Shown here one piece after another: positions 44,897 through 55,000 of a DNA stretch of 64,000 bases. This stretch comes from Deferribacteraceae bacterium (lineage in GTDB: Bacteria; Chrysiogenota; Deferribacteres; Deferribacterales; Deferrivibrionaceae). The notes under the pieces are model-generated. The model ran no database searches, was not told the DNA's origin, and saw only the letters and a program-made list of their open reading frames with translations. The position numbers were made by a program, and so were the translations under genes. Where the stretch lies: the NCBI GenBank assembly GCA_020054865.1, contig JAIHAR010000001.1, forward strand, positions 1-64,000, given 5' to 3'. The stretch's first letter is position 1. Each line of letters starts with the position of its first letter.

Positions 44897-44924
44897 AAAG
44901 AGGCAGGTTATCTGCCTCTTTTTT
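44895..44924. terminator. Bidirectional terminator between manB and pckA
   Basis: GAGGCAG (44900-44906) and CTGCCTC (44912-44918) form the stem, with A- and T-runs outside it on the two sides. It ends both convergent genes. Confidence 0.9.
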
Positions 44925-44942
44925 ACATAAACTAATTGGTGT

Positions 44943-46523
44943 TTAAATTGTAGGTGCACCTTTCAAAACTTCTGTACTGTTTTCAACTTTAAACTTACTG
45001 AAATTGTCGATGAAGTTTTTTGCAAGATTTTTTAGATTTTCACGGTATTTACTTTTATCTTCCCAAGCAAGCTCAGGATGCACGACATTTTCAGGTATTC
45101 CAGGAATCTCTTTTGGGATTTCAAAGCCAAATATATCGTTTCTGATGTATTCGGCCTTTTCAAGACTCCCATCAAGAATCGACCTGATAATTGCTCTTGT
45201 ATGCTTTATTTTAAACCTTTGCCCAACGCCATATGGGCCACCTGTAAGCCCAGTATTTACAAGCCAGCAGGTTACATTATGTTTGTCAATCTTGCCTCCT
45301 AAAAGTTCAGCATACTTAAATGGATGATGAACCATAAAAGGAGCTCCAAAACAAGCGCTAAAAACAGCCTTAGGCTCAGTCACACCTTTTTCGGTGCCAG
45401 CAACTTTTGCCGTATAGCCTGATACGAAATGATACATCGCCTGTTCTTTATTTAATTTTGCTACTGGCGGCAATACACCAAATGCATCATAAGTTAAAAA
45501 TATAATATTTTTAGGGTGATCTCCTTTACCATTTTCTACTATCTTAGGAAGATGCGTTATAGGGTATGATGCCCTGGTATTTTCCGTTAAGGAATCATCA
45601 TCAAGGTCTATCCTGCGTGTTTCAACATCTATTGTAACATTTTCTAATATTGTGCCAAACCTTCTTGTAGTTTCATAAATATCAGGCTCTGCTTCTTTTG
45701 ACAAATTTATTACCTTGGCATAGCAACCACCTTCAATATTAAATACGCCACTATCATTCCAGCCATGCTCGTCATCACCGATAAGGTATCTTTCCGGGTC
45801 TGTCGAAAGAGTGGTTTTCCCTGTTCCTGATAAACCAAAAAACAAAGCCACATCCCCTTTTTCTCCAACATTGGCAGAGCAGTGCATAGACATAACCTTT
45901 TTTTTAGGCAATAAATAATTCATTACTGTAAAAATTGATTTTTTTATTTCCCCTGCGTAACTGGTACCACCTATTAAAACTAACCTTTTATCAAAATTAA
46001 CTATAATAAAGGTTTCTGAGTTTGTTCCATCTTCTTCTGGATTTGCATGAAACCTTGGCAAGTCTATTACCGTAAAGTCAGGTTTAAAAGTTTCAAGCTT
46101 GGTACTGTCAAGTTCTCTTATAAACATATTTCTTGCAAACAATGAATGCCAGGCATATTCGGAAATAACTCTTACATTAATCCTTGTCTTTTCATCACTA
46201 CCTGCATAACAATCCTGTATAAATATCTCTTTGGTTTGCAGATAAGCCTTTATTTTGCTGTAAATTTTCTCAAAAGATTCTTCGCTAATTGGCTTATTGT
46301 CCTTTGACCAATAGACATCCTCCGCACTTTTTGTCTCCACAATGTATTTGTCATTAGCAGACCTTCCGGTATGATGCCCTGTCCTTACCACCACCGGACC
46401 AAGATGCGCTATAATCCCTTCACTGCGCTTAATTATCGCCTCATAAAGGGCAGGTGTGGACAAATTTCTATGAACTTGTGCCACATTTTTGAACCCATAC
46501 ATACTTAAAATGCTCTCTTTCAT
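44943..46523 (-). CDS. pckA: Phosphoenolpyruvate carboxykinase (ATP) PckA
   Basis: This enzyme of about 526 residues interconverts oxaloacetate and PEP with ATP, in gluconeogenesis or anaplerosis. FGLSGTGKTTLSTDP is the kinase-1a loop, and MHCSANVG, GDDEHGWND and TRASYPI are diagnostic. I start it at ATG 46523, where AGGGGG lies at a normal distance; the in-frame ATG 39 bases upstream lacks an SD. It shares a short divergent promoter region with the HNH gene. Confidence 0.95.
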   Translation of the reverse strand: MKESILSMYGFKNVAQVHRNLSTPALYEAIIKRSEGIIAHLGPVVVRTGHHTGRSANDKYIVETKSAEDVYWSKDNKPISEESFEKIYSKIKAYLQTKEIFIQDCYAGSDEKTRINVRVISEYAWHSLFARNMFIRELDSTKLETFKPDFTVIDLPRFHANPEEDGTNSETFIIVNFDKRLVLIGGTSYAGEIKKSIFTVMNYLLPKKKVMSMHCSANVGEKGDVALFFGLSGTGKTTLSTDPERYLIGDDEHGWNDSGVFNIEGGCYAKVINLSKEAEPDIYETTRRFGTILENVTIDVETRRIDLDDDSLTENTRASYPITHLPKIVENGKGDHPKNIIFLTYDAFGVLPPVAKLNKEQAMYHFVSGYTAKVAGTEKGVTEPKAVFSACFGAPFMVHHPFKYAELLGGKIDKHNVTCWLVNTGLTGGPYGVGQRFKIKHTRAIIRSILDGSLEKAEYIRNDIFGFEIPKEIPGIPENVVHPELAWEDKSKYRENLKNLAKNFIDNFSKFKVENSTEVLKGAPTI

Positions 46524-46545
46524 CTTTCCCCCTTTAAAAAAACTG

Positions 46546-46573
46546 TTGAAAAAGCGAGTCATTTTAATATAAT
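46546..46573 (+). promoter_or_regulatory. Promoter placing the transcript start on the HNH gene ATG
   Basis: TTGAAA (46546-46551) and TATAAT (46568-46573) are 16 bases apart. Six bases separate the -10 from ATG 46580, so the predicted +1 is the A of the start codon. Confidence 0.7.
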
Positions 46574-46579
46574 TCCTGA

Positions 46580-46885
46580 ATGTTTGTAAACCACTTTTTT
46601 ACTTCAGATATTTCTGAAGCGGAAATAAAAAAAGAAAAAGAAAAAGCAAGACAGCTTAGAAAAAAACAATGGTGGAAAAACCAGGTTGCAAATGGTGTAT
46701 GTTATTATTGCAACAATAAATTTCCTCCATCTGAGCTAACAATGGACCATATTGTTCCACTTGTCAGAGGAGGAAAAACCACAAAAGGGAATGTTGTACC
46801 TGCTTGCAAAGACTGTAACAATAAGAAAAAGTACATGCTCCCTATTGAATGGGCTGAATATCTTGAAAAATTAAAATCTAAATAA
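46580..46885 (+). CDS. Small HNH-family nuclease-like protein
   Basis: This 101-residue protein has a charged N-terminal helix (13-30) and an HNH/McrA-type zinc domain: C41-x2-C44, DH at 56-57 (MDHIVPLVRGG), N71 and C76-x2-C79 (PACKDCNNKKKY). All expected HNH residues are present, so nuclease activity is plausible. The substrate is unknown. No SD exists, and the promoter suggests a leaderless mRNA. The alaS gene follows after 15 bases and is probably co-transcribed. Confidence 0.82.
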   Translation: MFVNHFFTSDISEAEIKKEKEKARQLRKKQWWKNQVANGVCYYCNNKFPPSELTMDHIVPLVRGGKTTKGNVVPACKDCNNKKKYMLPIEWAEYLEKLKSK

Positions 46886-46900
46886 ACATCAGGAGAATAT

Positions 46901-49519
46901 ATGACTGGTAAAGAAATCAGAGAATTATTTTTAAAATTTTTTGAAGAAAAAGGGCACAAAAGGGTTTCATCCTCATCGCTCGTCCCTGAAAATGACCCTA
47001 CACTTCTTTTTACCAACGCCGGTATGAATCAGTTTAAAGATTTATTCCTTGGAAATGAGAAGAGGGATTACACAAGGGCTGTAACCTGCCAAAAGGTTGT
47101 AAGAGCAGGAGGCAAGCATAATGACCTTGAGAATGTTGGAAGAACTGCAAGGCATCACACTTTTTTTGAAATGTTAGGTAATTTTTCTTTCGGTGACTAT
47201 TTTAAGGAAGAAGCGATAGAGTACGCTTGGGAGTTTTTGACAAAACGGCTTGGATTGCCTGAAGATAAGCTGTTTGTGTCAATATACCACGACGATGATG
47301 AAGCATTTAAGATTTGGAATAAAAAAATAGGTATTCCTGCTAACAAGATAGAAAGACGCGGAGAAAAAGACAATTTCTGGTCAATGGGGGACACAGGGCC
47401 ATGCGGACCATGCTCAGAAATTCATATTGACCAGGGACCTGAAGTAGGTTGCAAAAGGCCTGACTGTAACCCGGATTGTGATTGCGACAGACATCTTGAG
47501 CTTTGGAACCTTGTATTTATGCAGTTTAACAGAGATGAAAACGGTAATTTAACACCTCTTCCCAAACCAAGCATAGATACCGGAATGGGGCTTGAAAGGA
47601 TAACTACCGTTGTTCAGAAGGTTTCAAGTAATTACGATACAGACCTTTTTAGGCCAATACTGGAATATATTGCAAAACTGGCAAATAAAACTTACGGCCA
47701 GAATGAAAAAGACGATGTAAGTATAAGGGTAATTGCAGACCATAGCAGGTCAACCACCTTTCTCATATCAGATGGGGTGATACCATCAAACGAAGGAAGA
47801 GGATATGTGCTTAGAAGGATTATGAGAAGAGCTATGCGACATGGAAAAATGCTTGGCTTCAATGAAGTATTTTTCCATAAAATATGTGAATTCGTTGTAG
47901 ACTTTATGGGTGACCACTATATCGAACTTATTGATAAAAAATCATATATGTCAAAAGTGGTGCTAAATGAAGAATTGAGGTTTAAAAACACACTTGAAAC
48001 CGGGCTTAAAATAATTAATGAGCTTTTGGAAAAATATAAAAACAAAAAAGAATTACCAGGCAATGAGATTTTCAGGCTTTACGACACATACGGATTTCCT
48101 ACGGATTTATTGCAGGACATTGCTGAGGATAATGGCTTTACTCTCGATATACATGGATTTAATGAAGAAATGCTAAAACAACAGGAAAAGGCAAAAAAAT
48201 CCTGGGCAGGAAGCGGCGAAGAAAAAATCAATCCTGTATATCTCAACCTGGCCTCAAAATACGCTTGCGAATTTGAAGGGTACGACAAATTGACCATAAA
48301 CTCCAAAATAATCTCTATTTTAACTAACAATAAAGAGGTACAAAACTTAAATAATTCTGAAAAAGGGATTATTGTTCTTGAAAAAACTACATTTTACCCT
48401 GAAGGCGGCGGACAGGTTGGCGACAAAGGGGTTATAAAAACTGAAAACGGCATTTTTAGGGTAGAAAATACAAAAAAAATCGCCGATAAGCTCATAATTC
48501 ACGAAGGAGCTGTTATCAAAGGAGTTTTAAATACAGGTGAGCTGGCTGAAGCAGCTGTTGATAACAGCCTGAGAAAAGCAACTGAAAAAAATCATACGGC
48601 CACACATCTTTTGCACAAAGCACTTCAGATGGTATTGGGTGATCATGTAAGACAGGCAGGTTCACTTGTTACACCTGAAAGGTTAAGATTTGACTTTGCC
48701 CACTTTTCGCCACTTTCAAAAGATGAAATAGCACGAGTAGAAGAAATTGTTAATTCAGAAATACAACAAAACAGCGCCGTCAATAAGACTTACAAATCTC
48801 TTGATGAAGCAATAAAATCAGGAGCCATGGCGCTTTTTGGAGAAAAATACGGTCAAACGGTAAGGGTAGTAAAAGTAGATAATTTCTCAACAGAATTATG
48901 CGGTGGCTGTCATGTTAATTATACAGGGGAAATTGGCCTATTTAAAATAGTTGGCGAATCAAGTGTTGCTGCTGGGGTTCGAAGAATAGAAGCAGTCACC
49001 GGGCTTGAAGCATTTAGATATTTATCAGAATGTAGCAATATACTAAATGACCTTGAACTTAAACTGAAAGTAAAAAAAGACGAACTTATTTCAAAAATTG
49101 ATGATTTATCTATTACTATAAAACAATTAAATAAAGAGCTTGACAGACTCAAATCAAAAGAAGAGGCAAACAGGCTCGATGACATCCTTAACAATACAAA
49201 AAACATTAACGGGACAAATGCCCTTGTAATTGAGCTTGGGGAAACAGACATATCCCATTTAAGAAATACAATGGATATTGCAAAAGCCAAGCTAAAAACC
49301 GGTGTAATACTTATTATCAGCAAAGGCGATAACAAAGTTACTTTTCTATGCGGTGTAACTGATGACCTTTTAAATAAATATAATGCCGGTGATATTGTAA
49401 AAGAGGTATCAAAAATTACTGGCGGAGGTGGAGGCGGTAAAAAAGACCTTGCCCAGGCAGGTGGAAAGGATATAACAAAGGTTAAACAGGCTATAGATAG
49501 ATTTTATCAATTAATTTAA
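46901..49519 (+). CDS. alaS: Alanyl-tRNA synthetase AlaS
   Basis: This 872-residue class II synthetase has an aminoacylation domain from the start (FLKFFEEKGHKRVSSSSLVP), an editing domain with NHTATHLLHKAL near 563 and CGGCHV near 667, and a glycine-rich C-Ala domain (ITGGGGGGKKDLAQAGG near 843-859). It is full length and includes a cysteine-rich insert (GCKRPDCNPDCDCDRHL near 184-200). GGAG precedes the ATG. It follows the HNH gene and ends in a strong terminator. Confidence 0.97.
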   Translation: MTGKEIRELFLKFFEEKGHKRVSSSSLVPENDPTLLFTNAGMNQFKDLFLGNEKRDYTRAVTCQKVVRAGGKHNDLENVGRTARHHTFFEMLGNFSFGDYFKEEAIEYAWEFLTKRLGLPEDKLFVSIYHDDDEAFKIWNKKIGIPANKIERRGEKDNFWSMGDTGPCGPCSEIHIDQGPEVGCKRPDCNPDCDCDRHLELWNLVFMQFNRDENGNLTPLPKPSIDTGMGLERITTVVQKVSSNYDTDLFRPILEYIAKLANKTYGQNEKDDVSIRVIADHSRSTTFLISDGVIPSNEGRGYVLRRIMRRAMRHGKMLGFNEVFFHKICEFVVDFMGDHYIELIDKKSYMSKVVLNEELRFKNTLETGLKIINELLEKYKNKKELPGNEIFRLYDTYGFPTDLLQDIAEDNGFTLDIHGFNEEMLKQQEKAKKSWAGSGEEKINPVYLNLASKYACEFEGYDKLTINSKIISILTNNKEVQNLNNSEKGIIVLEKTTFYPEGGGQVGDKGVIKTENGIFRVENTKKIADKLIIHEGAVIKGVLNTGELAEAAVDNSLRKATEKNHTATHLLHKALQMVLGDHVRQAGSLVTPERLRFDFAHFSPLSKDEIARVEEIVNSEIQQNSAVNKTYKSLDEAIKSGAMALFGEKYGQTVRVVKVDNFSTELCGGCHVNYTGEIGLFKIVGESSVAAGVRRIEAVTGLEAFRYLSECSNILNDLELKLKVKKDELISKIDDLSITIKQLNKELDRLKSKEEANRLDDILNNTKNINGTNALVIELGETDISHLRNTMDIAKAKLKTGVILIISKGDNKVTFLCGVTDDLLNKYNAGDIVKEVSKITGGGGGGKKDLAQAGGKDITKVKQAIDRFYQLI

Positions 49520-49520
49520 A

Positions 49521-49547
49521 AGGCTGGTGATTGCCAGCCTCTTTTTT
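49521..49547 (+). terminator. Terminator after alaS
   Basis: AGGCTGG (49521-49527) and CCAGCCT (49534-49540) form the stem, followed by CTTTTTT. The next ATG is only four bases after the T-run. Confidence 0.88.
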
Positions 49548-49550
49548 ACA

Positions 49551-50120
49551 ATGATTATTAATAACCTAAAAGAAGAATTAAAATATAGAAAAATCAAAAT
49601 AATTAATCAAAAAAGCAATTTAGCTGCTGTCCTTATTCCTATTATAAAAAACAATGATACATACGAACTGATTTTTACCAAAAGACTCAACACTCTGCCA
49701 ACACACGCTGGTGAAGTCTCTTTCCCCGGCGGACTTATGGATTTAAATGACACTTCCCCTGAATACACAGCCATTAGAGAGGCTGAAGAAGAGATAGGTA
49801 TTTCAGGTAAAAATGTAGAAATTTTAGGAAGACTTGATGATGAACTGTCGATACACAAATTCAAAGTGTTTACCTATGTGGGATATGTAAACTCCAACTC
49901 AAAAATCAGTGATCTAAAATTTCAAGAAAATGAGGTTGAGAAAGTATTCACAGTGCCAATCAGTTACTTTTACAATTGCAACTGCTGGACAGAAAACTGG
50001 GTCAGAAGAAATGAAAAAGTAAAAGTCTATTTTTATCCTTATGACGATGTCATTATCTGGGGACTAACCGGAAGAATTTTGTCAAAGTTTTTAAAAATTT
50101 TTTCAAAATACTTAAAATAA
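49551..50120 (+). CDS. Nudix hydrolase, CoA-diphosphatase type (NudL-like)
   Basis: This protein of about 189 residues has the CoA-pyrophosphatase pattern: FTKRLNTLPTHAGEVSFPGGLMD near 41-63, with the Nudix box ending REAEEEIGI. It would cleave CoA-type pyrophosphates to 4'-phosphopantetheine and 3',5'-ADP. The start is uncertain. ATG 49551 comes right after the alaS terminator T-run without an SD. A GTG at 49527 lies inside the hairpin with AAAAGG before it. Confidence 0.85.
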   Translation: MIINNLKEELKYRKIKIINQKSNLAAVLIPIIKNNDTYELIFTKRLNTLPTHAGEVSFPGGLMDLNDTSPEYTAIREAEEEIGISGKNVEILGRLDDELSIHKFKVFTYVGYVNSNSKISDLKFQENEVEKVFTVPISYFYNCNCWTENWVRRNEKVKVYFYPYDDVIIWGLTGRILSKFLKIFSKYLK

Positions 50121-50291
50121 AAAAAATCATTCAGTTTTTATGATATAATTATGGAAGAGGTAACAAAAATCTTACAAGATTATGTTTTAATGGATAATTA
50201 AATAATTTTTTAATTGTTTAATTAATTGCTTGTCATTAAATAGTTTTTGATATAAAAGGGATTAACAAAAAAAAAATAAAAGAGGTGTAAA

Positions 50292-53200
50292 ATGTATAAC
50301 ATTACATTCTCACGAGATTCAGAGGCTGAATACAAAAAGAACGAATTGTACTATGAAAACAAAATAGCTGAAGTATTTTCACAGTTTAAAAAGATCAATG
50401 AGCCTTTTTACAATTTTTCCAGAATTTTTGTAAAAAATATCCCATTTAATCTCATTGAAATTATCAGCAACAAAGACCTTCTAAACTTAATGCAGACTAT
50501 GTACGAAGTGCTCAATAACAGAAAAAAGAAAAAATATCTGCAAACAATAATTGAGCCTTACTCCAACGATTTTTTCATCGGAAATTTTGCAATATTGATT
50601 ATGAATACAGATGACAGGCCATTTCTTGTAGACAGTATCAGGGAATATTTCTATGAAATTAATCTTAATCAGCAGTTTATACTTCACCCTATTTTCAGTG
50701 TCAAAAGAAATGCCAAAGGGGAAGTAATTGAACTTGATAAGCCTCAAATTGGTACAAGAAATGAATCTTTTGTTGCTATTTTTATTGAAGGTATTGAGTC
50801 AGATACACTGAAAGAGGTAGCTGATGAGTTAAACAAAATATATGACGAGGTTTGCCTTACTGTTGATGACTATTCCGAAATGAGCAGCATGCTTAATAAC
50901 CTCTCATTATACTACAAAAACAAGTCCGCAGAAGTATCAGAATTTCTCAAATGGATTGGTGAAGGGAATTTTATATTACAGGGGATAAGAGTTCTTAATG
51001 ACATAAACCTTAGTGATGAAACATATAAATTGGAGCAATACGGTGTTTACAAACTAAACAGAACAATCGGTCTAATTCCAAATATGATAAAAGCCCTTAA
51101 AAACAAATCATTTAGATTTATAAACGGTTATCCTGTAATTTTTGACAAAGCCCTTTACAGATCAAAAGTTAAAAAAAGAAAAAATTATGACAGAATTATT
51201 ATTGTAGACGACAAAGGTGAGCAAAGCACACTGGTATCCATGATAGGTATTCTTTCAAAAGATGCCTTGAAAATCCCACCTTACAACATTTCCCTGGTAA
51301 GACATAAAATTGATGAAATTATCGACCATTTTGGCTTTGTAAACGGCTCTCACGACCACAAATGGCTTCTTGATATGATAGAATCATTTCCCAAAACTGA
51401 AATCATATCCCTTGACAAAGAAACCCTTATAAACATTTTCAAAACCGTTTTCTCAATGCAGGGGAAAAACCAGATAGTTTTTTATACAAAAAATTTCAAA
51501 CCTCTAAAAAATTATTATGTGTTTATGGCATTCCCTCAAGAAAAGTTTTCAAATGAAATCTTGCAGGATATAAAGAAAATTTTCCAAAAAGAACTTAATG
51601 CACATACCCTTGATATTTCAGTAAGAAATGACGAGCATGGATATGTATTTGCCCATTTCCACTTTTACCTTAAAGACCTTGAAATATTGAAAAAGCTTGA
51701 CTTCAATAAAATTGAGCTGCAAATAGCTGAGCTTATAAAAGATTGGAAAGATGAGCTTTATGAAGAGTTAAAAATCAGATTTTCCGGCGTAAAAAGTGAC
51801 CAACTGTTTCAAAAATTTGCAGACAGTTTTTCTGAAACCTATAAGACCAAGTGTACCCCTCATGAGGCTGCCGAAGATATCTCTTATCTGGACAAACTTA
51901 TTGATGTATCTGCAAACCTCTATGCTGACAGTACAAAAGTTACACTAAAGCTCTACACAAGAAACAAAATATTACTGACTGACATTATGCCGATTATTGA
52001 CAATATCGGTATAAAGGTAAATGAGGAATTTACTTACAAAGTGAATACAGAAAGTGGCAAATATTTTATAAATTCTATACACCTTGCAGAAATTGATGAT
52101 GCAGCCACCTTTAAGGAAAAATATTCAAAGCTTTTACCTGAGCTGGTTCTCAAAGTAATAAAAGAAAAAGTTGAAAATGATAATTTAAATAAGCTTTTGA
52201 TTCTGGAAAATCTTAACTACAAAGAGATAGATTTTTTAAGGGGAGTCAGAAACTATATTGAGCAAATAAACCCTCTTTACAGAAGGGCAAGTCTCAATGA
52301 AGCCATTATAAACAACAGCAGCATAGGTAAATATTTTATCGATTTCTTGTATGAAAAATTTGAACCTGGCAAAAAAAGCAGAAATTTTGAAAAAATAGAA
52401 AAAAATATACTTGAAGCGATTGATAAAGTTGTTTCTGTTCAGGAAGACGGCATTCTACGCCACTTCTACAAGGTAATTACCGCAATCATCAGGACAAATT
52501 ATTTTATACCTGGCAAAGATTACATCTCATTCAAAATAAAATCAAAAGAGCTTGATATTCTTCCTGACCCAAAGCCAATGTTTGAAATCTATGTTCATTC
52601 GGCACAGATGGAAGGGATTCACTTAAGAGGCGGAAAAGTTGCAAGGGGTGGATTAAGATTCAGCGACAGGCCGGATGATTTCAGAACAGAAATTTTAGGT
52701 CTTGTCAAAACCCAGATGGTCAAAAATACAGTTATTGTTCCTGTTGGTTCAAAAGGCGGATTTATTGTAAAAAAACGTTATGAAGACAGGGAGCTTGACA
52801 AAGAGCACGTAATAAATCAGTACAAAACGCTTATCAAAGGTCTTCTTGATATTACTGATAATTACAAAGGGAAAAAAATAGTTCACCCGGAAAATGTAGT
52901 CATTTATGATGAAAAAGACCCATACCTTGTTGTGGCAGCAGATAAAGGAACGGCCACATTCAGCGACATTGCAAACAGCGTATCTATTGAATATGGGTTT
53001 TGGTTGGGTGATGCCTTTGCTTCTGGTGGCAGCGCCGGATATGATCATAAAAAGGTGGGAATTACTGCTAAAGGTGCTTGGGAATCTGTAAAAAGGCATT
53101 TCAGAGAATTGGGCAAAGATACACAAAGCGAACCTTTTACAGTCATCGGCATAGGGGATATGTCAGGAGACGTATTTGGAAATGGGATGCTTCTTTCCGA

Positions 53201-54986
53201 TAAAATAAAGCTCCTTGCTGCTTTTAATCATATCCATATTTTTGTGGACCCAGACCCTGATCCTGAAACAAGCTTTGTCGAAAGACTCAGAATGTTCAAG
53301 CTCCCAAGGTCTACATGGAAGGATTACAACCATGAATTAATCTCAAAAGGTGGCGGAATTTTTGAAAGAAGTGCCAAAAAAATAGAATTATCCCCTGAGA
53401 TAAAAGAAGTATTTGATATTGATAAGGATGTCGTTACAGGGGAAGAACTTATAAAATATATTCTCAAATCCCGTGCCGAGCTTCTGTGGAATGGTGGGAT
53501 AGGAACTTATATCAAAGATGACTCAGAAACAAATGAAGAAGTTGGAGACAAAGCAAATGATAATGTAAGGATAAATGCTTCAGAACTCAGAGTAAAGGTT
53601 ATAGGTGAAGGTGGTAATCTGGGGCTTACTCAAAAAGCAAGGATAAGATTTGCTCTAAATGGTGGTTTAATAAATACCGATGCCATAGATAACTCAGCTG
53701 GAGTTGATATGTCAGACCATGAGGTAAATTTGAAAATTCTATTTGATGTCCTCATGAAAAATAAAGAACTCAAAGATATAAAAGAAAGAAATGCTCTAAT
53801 TGCAAAGCTGACCCCTGAAGTTACAGACCTTGTTTTAAGAGACAATTATCTTCAGACTCAAATCATAAGTTGTGATCTTTTAAAAGCAAAAGAAAACCTC
53901 ATTTCTTATATAGATACCGCTGAATATTTGAAAAATATAGGACTGTTAAACTTTAAAATTGAAAAAATAAACTTCATCAATGAAAAAAGAAATATTACCA
54001 GACCTGAGCTAAGTGTTCTTCTTGCATACACAAAGATAATGCTTTTTGATAACACCGTAAACGAATTTAATCATAACTCGGAGCTGTTGAAAGAGGAATA
54101 TATCAAATATTATCCTAAAACTGTAATCAAGAAATATTCCAAATATTTTGATGAACACAAGCTAAAAAATGAAATAACCGCTACAGTGGCTGTAAACAAG
54201 GCAGTAAATCAGGCAGGCATACCATTTTTTATTGAGTTGCACAAAACAACTGGGCAGCCTTACGCAAAATTAATAGAAAGATACCTTTATGCTGACAAGT
54301 TGCTTGGTACTTCTGAAGTAAGGGAAAAGGTAGAAGCCCTTGACCTCAAAGTTGAGGCAAATTTACAGTATCAAATGCTGATTGAGCTTGAAAAGACATT
54401 GAGGGTGGCCACCAACTGGCTTATAAACGACAATAATTTTGCAATGATTAATGAAAATATGGATACTTTCAAGAAAGTATGCAATTCAATTACGACAAAT
54501 CTTAAAGGTATTTTTAAGGACAACTACGATAATTTGCTTTGCCACTTGAATAATTCTGGCTGCAAATCAGGTATCTCAAAAAGCGTCTGTGATATAAAAT
54601 TTGTAAAGCCTGCATTTGATCTTTTTGAAGTTATTATTAAAAACAACCTGGATATAACCAAAACTGTTAAAAATTATTTTACAATTGGCTTAAACCTCAA
54701 TCTCCCATTGTTTATAAACGGCGTAAAGCAGACTGAAATAAAAACCACCTGGGATAAAACAAACAGAGAAAACCTGCTGAACAGAATCAAAATATTCCAG
54801 AAGGAATTCTGCGCAAAATACACCCAGAACGGTGAAGGATGGCTTAAAGAACTGCAAAAAACGGAACAAATATTTTTTATGAACTATAATAAGTTTCTTG
54901 AGTCTATAAGTGCAGGAGAGTTTGAAAGCCTGGTGCCTTATAACGTAATGCTTGACTCTCTGTTTAATATGTTGAATACAAAATAA
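50292..54986 (+). CDS. gdhB: NAD-specific glutamate dehydrogenase, large (GDH-180) type
   Basis: This 1564-residue protein has a long N-terminal region with ACT-like segments (VDSIREYFYEINLNQQFILHPIFSV near 114-138). The catalytic core includes LRGGKVARGGLRFSDRPDDF near 780, VPVGSKGGF near 816 with the catalytic lysine, and GIGDMSGDVFGNGMLLS near 954. A helical C-terminal domain follows. It oxidatively deaminates glutamate to 2-oxoglutarate for catabolism. The family usually has about 1600 residues. AGAGGTG precedes the ATG. The 171-base upstream gap is AT-rich and only weakly promoter-like (TTGTCA 50230, TATAAA 50251). Confidence 0.95.
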   Translation: MYNITFSRDSEAEYKKNELYYENKIAEVFSQFKKINEPFYNFSRIFVKNIPFNLIEIISNKDLLNLMQTMYEVLNNRKKKKYLQTIIEPYSNDFFIGNFAILIMNTDDRPFLVDSIREYFYEINLNQQFILHPIFSVKRNAKGEVIELDKPQIGTRNESFVAIFIEGIESDTLKEVADELNKIYDEVCLTVDDYSEMSSMLNNLSLYYKNKSAEVSEFLKWIGEGNFILQGIRVLNDINLSDETYKLEQYGVYKLNRTIGLIPNMIKALKNKSFRFINGYPVIFDKALYRSKVKKRKNYDRIIIVDDKGEQSTLVSMIGILSKDALKIPPYNISLVRHKIDEIIDHFGFVNGSHDHKWLLDMIESFPKTEIISLDKETLINIFKTVFSMQGKNQIVFYTKNFKPLKNYYVFMAFPQEKFSNEILQDIKKIFQKELNAHTLDISVRNDEHGYVFAHFHFYLKDLEILKKLDFNKIELQIAELIKDWKDELYEELKIRFSGVKSDQLFQKFADSFSETYKTKCTPHEAAEDISYLDKLIDVSANLYADSTKVTLKLYTRNKILLTDIMPIIDNIGIKVNEEFTYKVNTESGKYFINSIHLAEIDDAATFKEKYSKLLPELVLKVIKEKVENDNLNKLLILENLNYKEIDFLRGVRNYIEQINPLYRRASLNEAIINNSSIGKYFIDFLYEKFEPGKKSRNFEKIEKNILEAIDKVVSVQEDGILRHFYKVITAIIRTNYFIPGKDYISFKIKSKELDILPDPKPMFEIYVHSAQMEGIHLRGGKVARGGLRFSDRPDDFRTEILGLVKTQMVKNTVIVPVGSKGGFIVKKRYEDRELDKEHVINQYKTLIKGLLDITDNYKGKKIVHPENVVIYDEKDPYLVVAADKGTATFSDIANSVSIEYGFWLGDAFASGGSAGYDHKKVGITAKGAWESVKRHFRELGKDTQSEPFTVIGIGDMSGDVFGNGMLLSDKIKLLAAFNHIHIFVDPDPDPETSFVERLRMFKLPRSTWKDYNHELISKGGGIFERSAKKIELSPEIKEVFDIDKDVVTGEELIKYILKSRAELLWNGGIGTYIKDDSETNEEVGDKANDNVRINASELRVKVIGEGGNLGLTQKARIRFALNGGLINTDAIDNSAGVDMSDHEVNLKILFDVLMKNKELKDIKERNALIAKLTPEVTDLVLRDNYLQTQIISCDLLKAKENLISYIDTAEYLKNIGLLNFKIEKINFINEKRNITRPELSVLLAYTKIMLFDNTVNEFNHNSELLKEEYIKYYPKTVIKKYSKYFDEHKLKNEITATVAVNKAVNQAGIPFFIELHKTTGQPYAKLIERYLYADKLLGTSEVREKVEALDLKVEANLQYQMLIELEKTLRVATNWLINDNNFAMINENMDTFKKVCNSITTNLKGIFKDNYDNLLCHLNNSGCKSGISKSVCDIKFVKPAFDLFEVIIKNNLDITKTVKNYFTIGLNLNLPLFINGVKQTEIKTTWDKTNRENLLNRIKIFQKEFCAKYTQNGEGWLKELQKTEQIFFMNYNKFLESISAGEFESLVPYNVMLDSLFNMLNTK

Positions 54987-55000
54987 ATAGAGGTTTTGAA

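Noticed and set aside
46602-46619. Inverted repeat CTTCAGA-TATT-TCTGAAG near the pckA/HNH divergent promoters
   Set aside because: It lies inside the HNH coding region and can be explained by codon content; too weak to call an operator.
50151-50201. 16-codon ORF upstream of the NAD-GDH gene after a TATAAT
   Set aside because: The ATG is only two bases after the -10 hexamer, so it would lie upstream of the transcript start, and no SD exists.
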